A stretch of DNA of 23,663 nt, taken from positions 1 to 23,663 of the forward strand of contig NBIV01000706.1 of NCBI GenBank assembly GCA_003194525.1. Direction: 5' to 3'. Origin of the DNA: Gracilariopsis chorda (taxonomy: Eukaryota > Rhodophyta > Florideophyceae > Gracilariales > Gracilariaceae). Under the pieces are notes generated by a model. The model had not been told where the DNA came from and did not search any database. It saw nothing but the letters and a program-made list of their open reading frames with translations. Made by a program: the position numbers and the translations under genes. Of the stretch, positions 1 to 8,814 are shown piece after piece (positions within the stretch are counted from its first letter, which is position 1; each line of letters starts with the position of its first letter).

Positions 1-4
1 TATT

Positions 5-85
5 GCACTGCGCCAGTGCAGTGTATACTGAAGTTTCATTGCAGACATGCCTGCAACAGACGTATATACTGCACTGGCGCAGTGC
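5..85 (+). repeat. 5' inverted repeat of copy A
   Basis: Two 24-bp arms (5-28 and 62-85) are complementary at 23 of 24 positions and are separated by 33 nt. The spacer has its own small dyads: TGAAGTTTCA, and TTGCAG facing CTGCAA. Each arm also contains the short palindrome TGCACTG-CGC-CAGTGCA, so the hairpins are nested. The same geometry recurs in copies B, C, D and E. Confidence 0.85.
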
Positions 86-109
86 CAAATGCATCTCGCT
101 TACTGACCC

Positions 110-446
110 TAACCACTATTTTGCATCCCATTCAGGCTTGGCCAATAGCGCAGTCGTAACCTTTTGCTACTTTGGGCACTGTTTGCTGGCCTGGGACCTA
201 GGCAAGGCCGAGCTCGTGTGCAGGTCGCCATAAGAGTAACCCACTAAGTACCACGGATCTGGGAAAGGTCAGGTGCTCCTCTGTGGTATACTGGTCGCTT
301 GAGGGCGATCAGGAAGTCTGAGGGTTTACCGGACCTAATACCAGCTTGCTGTGCAGGGTCCGGGGCGGCCGCCGTGTCGTACCTCTTGGGGCCGGAAAGC
401 ACGCTTCGGTGTGTGAGTAAAGGCAGACCAATCCTTACAACCGGAC
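110..446 (+). other. Conserved non-coding leader, copy A
   Basis: This leader is shared by all five copies and lies between the 5' inverted repeat and the coding part. It carries a CCGGACC/GGTCCGG inverted repeat and, at 400-413, the hairpin CACGC-TTCG-GTGTG. That stem contains one G-T pair where copies C-E have A-T, so pairing is kept in RNA. No ATG-initiated frame is evident. Here the leader ends at the deletion joint instead of running on to the upstream region of the Rep gene. Confidence 0.6.
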
Positions 447-1443
447 TGCGTCCAGTGGTGCCGCAGGTGTACATGGAGGCCGAGCCAAGTGGTAATGTGA
501 GAGGAGTGTACACAAACATTCTCAACGAATTGCCGTGGAAGAGTGATCTGTGGACATTGTGCTCGGTTCAAGTGCTGTACCTCACGGAACAAGTACGCCA
601 AGCGGATGATCCGGCATTTGCGTCGCTGTTACGTTCCATTGCACGAAACACAATATCCAACAACGCTCCACTACCACTCAGATCTACCGGTGGCATGCAA
701 ACTGCCTACCAATTCCTGTGGAAGTGGCTCACAACACGACGCAAGGAGGATGTGGATCTCAGCAAAATGCTCATGCCTCCACAAATCAGTTGGTCGACGA
801 ACATAATGCGGCAGCGCTAGATCTGTTTCCTGGTGAGCGCTTCACTCTTCCGTCAGCGACAACGTGCAACCTGTCCGTGGACAAACCCAGAGTCTGACTT
901 GCCAGTTCTATCGTCCCGAGTTTGCATATCAGTATGGCCTACTGTAGCACCGCCTCATAACTTGGACTTGAAGATTGGTGTGCCAGTTATGGTCATTCAG
1001 AACGTGTTGCATCCCGCTGTGGTCAACGGGAAGCTGTTCGTAGTCGTGCGTGTCGATCAATTTACGATGCAGGTGGCTCGATTCGACGAGAACAGACAGG
1101 TGCTCGAACGACAGCTCCTGCATCGTATCGACTTCGAGTTTTCTTTCGCAGATATTCGCATGATTCGAAGGCAGTTTCCCATTCGTCTCGCGTTTGCAGC
1201 TACCGTTCACAAAGGACAGGGAAAGACGTTGGATGGCTTGGTTGTGGATGTGCGATCCAACTTCTTCTGCGTGGTCAGTTGTATGTTGCATTGTCGCGCG
1301 TTCGAAGGAACGACCATGTGCTGCTCCTGCATGATCCGCAGCTTACACCCGAGAATGCGCACACAATTCATCCCATGCCTGTTCCCATTGCCAACCCAGT
1401 GCTGCCTGAAGCCATTCAGTTCTGCATCCCTCCACAACCGTAA
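447..1443 (+). pseudogene. Helicase C-terminal remnant (PIF1 family), copy A, frameshifted
   Basis: This matches the last two thirds of the PIF1-like helicase domain from the motif III region onward. Recognisable parts are VVPQVYMEAEP, the LTEQVRQADD segment, and the C-terminal [10 protein letters not shown] and [12 protein letters not shown] region (the latter out of frame here). Walker A and B lie in the deleted part, so no ATPase could be made. Relative to copy B there are six 1-base deletions between ~776 and ~936, which together restore the frame, and a seventh near 1271 that destroys the VALSR motif. The only long frame across the joint opens at TTG in the leader and has no ATG, so translation is doubtful. 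It is a relic of the autonomous element's helicase. Confidence 0.85.
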
Positions 1444-1866
1444 TCATATCTCTTGCATTCTTCTTTCATTGAATTAAACTACTTGCTTTTCTGCTTTTGC
1501 ATTCTCCACCCTCTTTTCTCCTCACCGCTGTTTATCACTCCTCCACCGCGGCGCGCAGCGCCGCCCGCGGCCGAAGGCCGCTTCCTCTTGTCTCTCCATC
1601 ATAATATTTATACGCGTATGAGGGGGGTTCTTGATTGAATGGAGGCGTTGCGCCACAAAATCCTCTTGCACGCCCCCGTTTGCCCATCCAAATCGCCCAT
1701 TTGGCGCAACGCCTCCCCACCATTAAAAAAATTCAGCAGCAGCAGCAGCAGCAAAGCGTTCAGTTAATTGCTGCTGCTGCAAGTTGACTGTGCAATGGCT
1801 GCTGAATGGCTTGCAATACAATCAAATTGTTGTGCCAGCCACTCAGCAGCAAAAGCGGCAATTTGG
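1444..1866 (+). repeat. 3' module of copy A (single module)
   Basis: No gene is visible here. After a pyrimidine-rich stretch come two adjacent mini-hairpins, GGCGC-GCA-GCGCC (1550-1562) and GCGGCC-GAA-GGCCGC (1567-1581), then a 10-bp palindrome ATACGCGTAT (1610-1619). Next is a perfect 15-bp inverted repeat (1641-1655 and 1702-1716). A CAG run from 1734 faces GCTGCTGCTGC at 1770-1780. A last imperfect palindrome is built from GCTGCTGAATGGCT and AGCCACTCAGCAGC. The same order is seen at the 3' end of every complete copy. Confidence 0.8.
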
Positions 1867-2090
1867 CAAATTGCACTGCGCCAGTATTCCGACACGTGGC
1901 AAATTGCACTGCGCCAGTGCAGCACTGAAGCAGACTTGCCTGCAACAGACACTGCACTGGCGCAGTGCCAAATGCATCTCGCTTGCTGCATCCCATTCAG
2001 GCTTGGCCAATAGCGCAGTGTCGTAACCTTTGCTACTTTGGGCACTTCGTGTGTCGCCACAAGAGTAACCCACTAAGTACCACGGATCTG
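1866..2090 (+). mobile_element. Truncated 5' end remnant between copies A and B
   Basis: This is a shortened duplicate of the 5' cluster and leader. It keeps GACACGTGGC and the facing palindromes but lacks the TGTATACTGAAGTTTCATT part, the CCCTAACCAC stretch and about 35 bp after GGGCACT. It stops at CACGGATCTGG near 2090, where the next 5' repeat cluster begins. It has no coding sequence and no 3' module. It is either a collapsed element or a recombination scar between units. Confidence 0.7.
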
Positions 2091-2237
2091 GCAAATTGCA
2101 CTCATTCCGACACGTGGCAAATTGCACTGCGCCAGTGCATTGACACGTGGCATATTGCACTGCGCCAGTGCAGTGTATACTGAAGTTTCATTGCAGACAT
2201 GCCTGCAACAGACGTATATACTGCACTGGCGCAGTGC
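2091..2237 (+). repeat. 5' repeat cluster and inverted repeat of copy B
   Basis: It holds two CACGTGGCA-type repeats, each followed by a TGCACTGCGCCAGTGCA palindrome. The main inverted repeat has arms 2157-2180 and 2214-2237 with a 33-nt spacer. The region starts abruptly after the truncated leader at ~2090. Confidence 0.8.
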
Positions 2238-2239
2238 CA

Positions 2240-2605
2240 AATGCATCTCGCTTACTGACCCTAACCACTTTTGCATCCCATTCAGGCTTGGCCAATAGCG
2301 CAGTGTCGTAACCTTTTGCTACTTTGGGCACTGTTTGCTGGCCTGGGACCTAGGCAAGGCCGAGCTCGTGTGCAGGTCGCCATAAGAGTAACCCACTAAG
2401 TACCACGGATCTGGGAAAGGTCAGGTGCTCCTCTGTGGTATACTGGTCGCTTGAGGGCGATCAGGAAGTCTGAGGGTTTACCGGACCTAATACCAGCTTG
2501 CTGTGCAGGGTCCGGGGCGGCCGCCGTGTCGTACCTCTTGGGGCCGGAAAGCACGCTTCGGTGTGTGAGTAAAGGCAGACCAATCCTTACAACCGGACTG
2601 CGTCC
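2240..2605 (+). other. Conserved non-coding leader, copy B
   Basis: Nearly identical to the copy A leader, including the TTCG hairpin at 2552-2565 with its G-T wobble pair. It ends at the same deletion joint with the helicase sequence. No ATG-initiated gene is apparent. Confidence 0.6.
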
Positions 2606-3600
2606 AGTGGTGCCGCAGGTGTACATGGAGGCCGAGCCAAGTGGTAATGTGAGAGGAGTGTACAAAACATTCTCAACGAATTGCCGTGGAAGATGATCTG
2701 TGGACATTGTGCTCGGTTCAAGTGCTGTACCTCACGGAACAAGTACGCCAAGCGGATGATCCGGCATTTGCGTCGCTGTTACGTTCCATTGCACGAAACA
2801 CAATATCCAACAACGCTCCACTACCACTCAGATCTACCGGTGGCATGCAAACTGCCTACCAATTCCTGTGGAAGTGGCTCACAACACGACGCAAGGAGGA
2901 TGTGGATCTCAGCAAAATGCTCATGGCCTCCACAAATCAGTTGGTCGACGAACATAATGCGGCAGCGCTGGATCTGTTACCTGGTGAGCGCTTCACTCTT
3001 CCGTCAGCGACAACCGTGCAACCTGTCCGTGGACAGAACCCAGAGTCTGACTTTGCCAGTTCTATCGTCCCCGAGTTTGCATATCAGTATGCGCCTACTG
3101 TAGCACCGCCTCATAACTTGGACTTGAAGATTGGTGTGCCAGTTATGGTCATTCAGAACGTGCTGCATCCCGCTGTGGTCAACGGGAAGCTGTTCGTAGT
3201 CGTGCGTGTCGATCAATTTACGATGCAGGTGGCTCGATTCGACGAGAACAGACAGGTGCTCGAACGACAGCTCCTGCATCGTATCGACTTCGAGTTTTCT
3301 TTCGCAGATATTCGCATGATTCGAAGGCAGTTTCCCATTCGTCTCGCGTTTGCAGCTACCGTTCACAAAGGACAGGGAAAGACGTTGGATGGCTTGGTTG
3401 TGGATGTGCGATCCAACTTCTTCTGCGTAGGTCAGTTGTATGTTGCATTGTCGCGCGTTCGAAGGAACGACCATGTGCTGCTCCTGCATGATCCGCAGCT
3501 TACACCCGAGAATGCGCACACAATTCATCCCATGCCTGTTCCCATTGCCAACCCAGTGCTGCCTGAAGCCATTCAGTTCTGCATCCCTCCACAACCGTAA
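2606..3600 (+). pseudogene. Helicase C-terminal fragment (PIF1 family), copy B, 304-codon frame open to the stop
   Basis: Two 1-base deletions, near 2664 and 2693, separate the first few helicase codons from a frame that is then open from 2686 to the TAA at 3600. The product would carry [58 protein letters not shown] and [21 protein letters not shown], which are the C-terminal motifs of PIF1/Helitron helicases. Walker A, Walker B and motif III are absent, so it cannot hydrolyse ATP as a helicase. The frame has no nearby ATG; the first is at 2842. It differs from C and D at VRGQNPESDFASSIVPEF, showing descent from a different master copy. Confidence 0.85.
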
Positions 3601-4092
3601 TCATATCTCTTGCATTCTTCTTTCATTGAATTAAACTACTTGCTTTTCTGCTTTTTTGCATTCTCCACCCTCTTTTCTCCTCACCGCTGTTTATCACTCC
3701 TCCACCGCGGCGCGCAGCGCCGCCCGCGGCCGAAGGCCGCTTCCTCTTGTCTCTCCACTCTTAATATTTACACATGTATGAGGGGGGGTTGTTGATTGAA
3801 TGGAGGCGTGCGCCAAAAACCTCTTGCACGCCCCCTTTGCGCATGCAAACGCCCATTTGGCGCAACGCCTCCCCACCATTAAAAAATTCAGCAGCAGCAG
3901 CAGCAGCAAAGCGTTCAGTTAAAGTTGACTGTGCAATGGCTGCTGAATGGCTTGCTTTGTTTTTGAATTTGCTGCACTAACGTGGCTGCACTTGCAGCAC
4001 CATTGCAATGTGCAAGTGTGCAGCAGGCGCAAAAAACTAACCCACTTTGCCAATTTGGCAAATCCGACACGTGGCACGACACGATGGCAAAT

Positions 4093-4094
<2 letters not shown>
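3601..4094 (+). repeat. 3' module of copy B plus a junction-specific palindromic stretch
   Basis: No gene. It contains the GGCGC-GCA-GCGCC (3709-3721) and GCGGCC-GAA-GGCCGC (3726-3740) hairpins, the 14/15-bp inverted repeat (3802-3815 with 3858-3872; the left arm lacks one T) and the CAG run. The facing CTG run of other copies is missing. From ~3955 to ~4050 lies sequence absent elsewhere in the window. It contains a nested palindrome: GCTGCACTTGCA (3985-3996) faces TGCAAGTGTGCAGC (4011-4024) around CATTGCAATG. Confidence 0.75.

Positions 4095-4176
<82 letters not shown>
4095..4176 (+). repeat. 82-base poly-C homopolymer in the 5' cluster of copy C
   Basis: An uninterrupted run of 82 C follows GGCAAATTG and precedes GCAGCGCATTCCGAC. 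Compared with the first repeats of copy D, it occupies the place of one ACTGCGCCAGTGCAGT palindrome. It may be real slippage at a hairpin or a sequencing or assembly fault. Confidence 0.9.
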
Positions 4177-4177
<1 letters not shown>

Positions 4178-4284
4178 CAGCGCATTCCGACACGTGGCAA
4201 ATTGCACTGCGCCAGTGCAGCGTATACTGAAGTTTCATTGCAGACTTGCCTGCAACAGACGTATATACTGCACTGGCGCAGTGC
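4177..4284 (+). repeat. 5' repeat and inverted repeat of copy C
   Basis: One GACACGTGGC repeat leads into the inverted repeat with arms 4204-4227 and 4261-4284 and a 33-nt spacer. A further GACACGTGGC lies upstream of the poly-C run near 4070. The left arm has C where the other copies have T or G in the AGTGTATAC end. Confidence 0.8.
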
Positions 4285-4289
4285 CAAAT

Positions 4290-4949
4290 GCATCTCGCTT
4301 GCTGACCCTAACCACTATTTTCCATCCCATTCAGGCTTGGCCAATAGCGCAGTGTCGTAACCTTTTGCTACTTTGGGCACTGTTTGCTGGCCTGGGACCT
4401 AGGCAAGGCCGAGCTCGTGTGCAGGTCGCCACAAGAGTAACCCACTAAGTACCACGGATCTGGGAAAAGTCAGGTGCTCCTCTGTGGTATACTGGTCGTT
4501 TGACGGCGATCAGGAAGTCTGAGGGTTTACCGGACCTAATACCAGCTTGCTGTGCAGGGTCCGGGGCGGCCGCCGTGTCGTACCTCTTGGGGCCGGAAAG
4601 CACACTTCGGTGTGTGAGTAAAGGCAGACCAATCCTTACAACCGGACGCGGGTTAAACATCAAACGGCTTGAAAACCGGCTGGGCACACTCCGCCCGTCA
4701 TAATCCAACAGGAGTGTGTCGAGAGTCCCTGTGCTGCGCACGACTGCATCGGGTAAATATAAGCCTTGCAGCAATTTGTTTTTTTAATTGCTGCATGCGA
4801 CTAGGCCGGTGGGTGCAACGCAAGAAACTGCAACCAGTTTTTTCACTTTCAACTTTGTGTTTTATTGGGAATTATTCTGGAACTCTGGCAAATTTTTTAA
4901 CGGTTTAAAAACATAGAATTGTTTTTTTTCTTTTCTTTGGTAAATTGAA
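4290..4949 (+). promoter_or_regulatory. Leader and upstream region of the Rep-helicase gene, copy C
   Basis: No gene is supported here. The conserved leader part holds a CCGGACC (4530-4536)/GGTCCGG (4558-4564) inverted repeat and a CACAC-TTCG-GTGTG hairpin (4601-4614). Then come a TATA-like TAAATATAAG (4754-4763) and a perfect 10-bp inverted repeat TGCAGCAATT/AATTGCTGCA (4767-4776, 4786-4795) with a T-rich loop. An AT-rich stretch leads to the ATG at 4950, which has A at -3. That this is the promoter and 5' untranslated region is inference from position. Confidence 0.5.
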
Positions 4950-7900
4950 ATGACGAGAGGAGGGCGACGTCTGAACTCTGGTGGCATCCGATCTAACTCG
5001 GGAGGTGCCAGAGACAATTCTGGAGGTTCCAGGTTGAACGCAGGCGGTTCAAGGCAAAACGCTGGTGGTCGTCGCGTCGGCAGTGGTGGAGCACGGGCAG
5101 GAGCTGGAAGACCCCGAAGAGAACCAGCTCCTCCAGCTCCAGATGAGTTGGGAGTAACATGAGAGCGGAGCACACGTTCAAGGACCTATTGTTCCAGTGG
5201 TTGAAGAAGACGAAACTACTCCTGCACCTACTTCGGTTGCAGCAGCAGTTAGCACAAGCGGCCGCTGGAGCCAGTGGGTCCGCTGCCACAGATCTACCAA
5301 CTTCGTGCCCAATTCCTGGATTTCTGGAGTTTGTGAGAGGCCTTCCAAGTCACATTGCACCGCCTCCGATGCCTCCCCCTCTCCCACCGATGCCTGCAGA
5401 ACAGATGCCTATTGCAATGGAATTGGAAGAGGATGAGATCATCCGTGCTCCCTCACAGCCACCGCCATCACAGCAGCCTGCTTTGCCACAAGCTGAACAA
5501 GAGGAAGAACAGATGCCAGTCCCGATGGAAGTGGAAGAGGATGAGATCACCCCGGCTCCCTCACACCCGCCGCCGCAGCCTGCGTTGCCACAACCAAAAC
5601 AGGAAGAACAACAGATGTCCATTCCGATGGAGGTGGAAGCGGATGAGATCACACCGGCTCCCTCACACCAGCCGCAGCATCAGCCACAGCAACAGCTTGA
5701 TACGACGGTCATGCACTGTGCTGGGCGTCCTGATCGAGGACTCTATCGCGTGTACTATGCGTGGGATTCCGTGGCAGCTCAGGCGAGGAATGATCCGGCC
5801 ATCCGTGCAAGCGTGCCGGAGTTTGAGACGCTTCCCACTGCAGGTCAAAGGCGATGCGGAAGATGCGGCGAGCACGCACACACGCTCTCCTCCTGCCCGT
5901 ACGCGGACTGGACATTGAGAATACATAGCTGCAAGTACTGCGGATGCGTTTTGCTTGGCAGAGAGACCAATGGAGTGTGCTGTGGAATGAAAAGAATTTC
6001 AGGGTGGGGCGTCACGTTCCGCAGAAGGCATAGCAACGAGTTGGTTCGCAGTCTTTATAGTCTGAGAGCCTTCCACAGCCATTTTCTCAACTTGAATACG
6101 CTCTTCGCTACGACGCAAGCGTTCATGGACATGTCGTATGTGACGGGAGGCGGTCCCTCCTTTCTGAGACTTGAGGGAAACGCAGCTCTCGCTCTGCCCA
6201 CGCAGAACCAGAACAACACGCGCTACAGCTTTCTGTGGGGTACTGGTCCCCCTAACTTGGATCCCTCTCACTATGCGCGTGCCAATTTGCGTGCGTTCAT
6301 TCAAGATATCAACGTACGAGACATCGTGCCCAAGTTGTACGATGTGATCCAGCCCAAGCCAGACGTGGTGCGTGAGCGGTACCGATCCATGCTTAGCACG
6401 CAACAACAACAACAAAATGCAGATACCGCCGTCGATATCAGCATGCAGGCAGCAGAAGAGAGAGTAGTTGTGCGTGGTTACGAAGGAACCCGAAGTGCCA
6501 CAGTCAGTGCTCCTCACGTAGGTGCTGGGCCTCTCCCTGAAGATGCTCCTGGTGGGGGGCCAACCATGATGAGAACGCTCGGTCGTGGATCCGACTGGCC
6601 TGTACCGAGTGGAGTCTCAAGTACCGCGCTTGGTAGAAGGAACCGTAACAGAAGAGCACGCTGCAATGACTACTGCTGCTGCTGCTGGAGCCGGGGCGAC
6701 TGTAGATGCCGCAAACAATGCGCAAGTGCGGTACCGCCTTCTAAAACCGGCATCCAAAATGGCAGAGAAAGGCACTTTTCCTCTTCTCTACCCGTACGGA
6801 GATCAGCACGAACCGTTTGACATTGGCGTGTTTCTGGAGGCAAAGAATTCAACACAGCAAATCTCAGGTCTCAGCGTCAACGAGTGGAAGCTCCGAAAGC
6901 TCACCTGGGCTGAGAACGCGAAGAGACGACTGTACTCAGACAACATCCTTCTGAACAGTGGACCGTTGATGCAGATGTGGATGCTTCGCACCACACAAAC
7001 ATTGAGGACATGCGACTGCGTTTCCTGGAAAGAGAACAACAGGCACGCATTGTACAAGAGCAAGAAATGCAGCAAGCACAACAGCAAACCGGTCACGTGC
7101 CACAATCCCAGTTCGTGCTAATGGGACGCATCTTTCTGCCTGATGACTCGGTCAACTCAGCAGCATACTGGAAGAACAAGCGCATGGATGTACAGGCGAT
7201 CGTGGCGCGGAGAGGACTGCCTTCTCTGTTCATTACAATCACCATGAACATCTGGCGAGATGGACATCCAGCGTCTTGGGATGGACACCACCAATCGTGG
7301 CGCATTTACGGCACAAAGTAACCGCCCTCGACCGTTTGACCGACCTGATCTGATTGCAAGGGTGTACAACCAGTACGCAAACGACTTCATGAAGGACTTG
7401 GAGAAGAACTCGGAGCACATCTTCGGATTGAAGTGCCTGGGGCTTGCATCAAAGCTCGAGTTTCAGGAGCGCAATGTGCCTCATCACCACATGCTCGTGT
7501 GGCTCGAAGGAGGCGTGATTGAAGACGTTGATGTGATCGACGAGCTGATTCGTGCAGAACTTCCCCTTCCCGGTGAAGACGACGCGTTGCAGGCCCTCAT
7601 TCGTTCCATGCACAGGCACCGCCACTCCACCTATTGCCGGAATCGCGCTGGGCGTTGCAAGTTTGGATACGACCGCAACATGATTGTGCCGGAGACGTAC
7701 ATTGAAGAAGGCACGAATCGCGTGGTCTACCGCAGAAGAAGGCAACATGACCTCAAGATAGTGCCGTACAACCCAACTCTGACCAAGAAGTACCGCTCTC
7801 ATATCAACGTAGAGCGCACGCAAGGAGGGGGCGCAGTGGCTTATCTGATGAAGTACGCGTTTAAGCAGCCCAAAGCTCAGGAGGTGGTGCTCAACGTGAG

Positions 7901-8814
7901 TGGTGCTAATGAGACAGGCACACACAACGAGCAGCAACAAGAGCCACAGGTGCAGAACGACATTCGTGCATACATGCGAGCGCGTGTGGTGGGCGCCGTC
8001 AATGCAGCTTGGAGACTTTTCGAGTTTCGACATGTTCACATCGTACCAAAAGTAGAGCGACTGGCCATTCACTTGGAAGGAGAGCGCACATTTCTGCTGA
8101 GAGGCCCCAACCAGCTTCTTTCTGCATCACAGCCGTCTACACTGGAGAGATACTTTGCAAGGCCCGAAGCATACGCAAACCTCGACTACCTTTCGTACTT
8201 TGAAAAAGTTCGATTGTATCGCACGCTTCCAAGCCCGTGTGCTTAACCAATACGACGGAGACAGCACCCAGGTGCCCACAGACGACTGCGATCCGCCCAT
8301 GTACGTGGTAGAGCGCACGGAAGACGAGCAGTGTGTTGCAAGGATCAGAGGTGTTTCACCGTCGGACATTGAGCTATTTGCTCTGCGCTTGCTGCTCATG
8401 AATCACGGCTCGAGCTCTTATGAAGACGCAAGGACTTTCAACGGACAGCAGTATGGAACGTATCGTGAAACTGCGATTGTAAGCGGACTGCTCGCGGACG
8501 GATCTGAGTTTGATATTGCATTCCAAGAAGCAGTGCAGATATACAGCAAGCCCTCCGAGCTACGACGTCTGGTTGTCACACTATACCAACAAGGCGCAGA
8601 CCCAGAAAAAATGGCCGTCGAAAACTGGGAGGCATTATGTAGCGACATACATACAGGAGATGAGCAGCAACGAAAGCAAGAAATGTATCGACGTGTGGTG
8701 GAGATCTCAGACCGGCACAGAGGACGACTGCTTCGCGATCACAGCTTCTTCTCTCAACACCTACAGCAGGATCATACAGCATTGACTGAGGCGAATCGAG
8801 CTACAACAACTTGA
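4950..8814 (+). pseudogene. Rep nuclease half of the Rep-helicase protein, copy C, multiply frameshifted
   Basis: This encodes the HUH Rep half of a Helitron-type transposase. The ATG at 4950 gives the same Arg-Asn-Ser-Gly-Gly repeats as copy D. Relative to D and E the frame is broken by insertions near 5158, 5260 (which restores the frame), 6581, 7261 and 8231 and by a deletion near 6991. An in-frame TGA at 8812-8814 replaces the CGA of copies D and E. Recognisable parts, in successive frames, are the CGRCGEHAHT zinc knuckle, CKYCGC...CCGMK, FPLLYPYGDQHEPFD, the HUH motif in NVPHHHMLVWLEGG and the catalytic YLMKYAFK. Over ~7331-8100 it is almost identical to D; over ~5840-7330 it is closer to E, so it looks like a mosaic. 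Confidence 0.9.

Larger units (their letters stand above)
1..1866 (+). mobile_element. Copy A: internally deleted Helitron-type derivative, 5' end cut by window
   Basis: This is a non-autonomous copy. The 5' inverted repeat (5-28 with 62-85) and the leader (~110-446) join directly to helicase coding sequence at ~447, and a single 3' module follows the stop at 1441-1443. Everything encoding the Rep nuclease and the helicase Walker A and B motifs is missing, compared with copies C and D. The breakpoint is identical to that of copy B, so the deletion arose once and was then duplicated. The window begins inside the 5' repeat cluster, so the true left end is not visible. Confidence 0.85.
2091..4062 (+). 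mobile_element. Copy B: internally deleted Helitron-type derivative
   Basis: This has the same design as copy A: 5' repeat cluster, leader, helicase 3' part and one 3' module. The leader-helicase joint reads CCGGACTGCGTCCAGTGG in both copies. Equivalent leader points in A and B are 2152 bp apart. The right boundary is approximate, because about 100 bp unique to this junction follow the CAG run before the next CACGTG repeat. Confidence 0.85.

Noticed and set aside
299..775. Frame fusing the leader to the helicase in copy A
   Set aside because: It opens at TTG, not ATG, and the leader part is non-coding in the full-length copies. The fusion follows from the deletion and is not evidence of a chimeric gene.
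2400..2470. 5S rRNA-like stretch on the minus strand of the leader (ATACCAC ... GGTACTTAGTGGGTTAC)
   Set aside because: The similarity is short and scattered, and the internal control region and flanking stem of 5S rRNA are not recognisable.
4090..4180. Long poly-Pro or poly-Gly frames over the poly-C run
   Set aside because: They are translations of a homopolymer with no homology to the rest of the element.
4265..4290. RNA polymerase III A-box-like TGGCGCAGTGCC
   Set aside because: It matches only part of the A-box, lies inside a palindrome that explains the sequence, and no convincing B-box follows.
4295..4320. Telomere-like CCCTAACC in each unit
   Set aside because: There is only about one and a third repeats per unit, and it is part of the ordinary leader sequence, so it is not evidence of a telomere.
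4530..4625. Possible HDV-like, hammerhead or twister ribozyme in the leader
   Set aside because: The TTCG hairpin and the CCTAATACCAGC segment recall parts of known ribozymes. However, I could not place the HDV double pseudoknot with its catalytic C, a CTGATGA/GAAA hammerhead core, or the full twister loop. It is left as an unassigned structured leader.
4445..4774. A 109-codon minus-strand frame in the leader, also open at 12187-12516 and 19250-19579
   Set aside because: The leaders are nearly identical at DNA level, so a shared open frame is expected by descent. It has no recognisable domain, and copies A and B carry different N-terminal parts. It looks like a by-product of a structured non-coding region.
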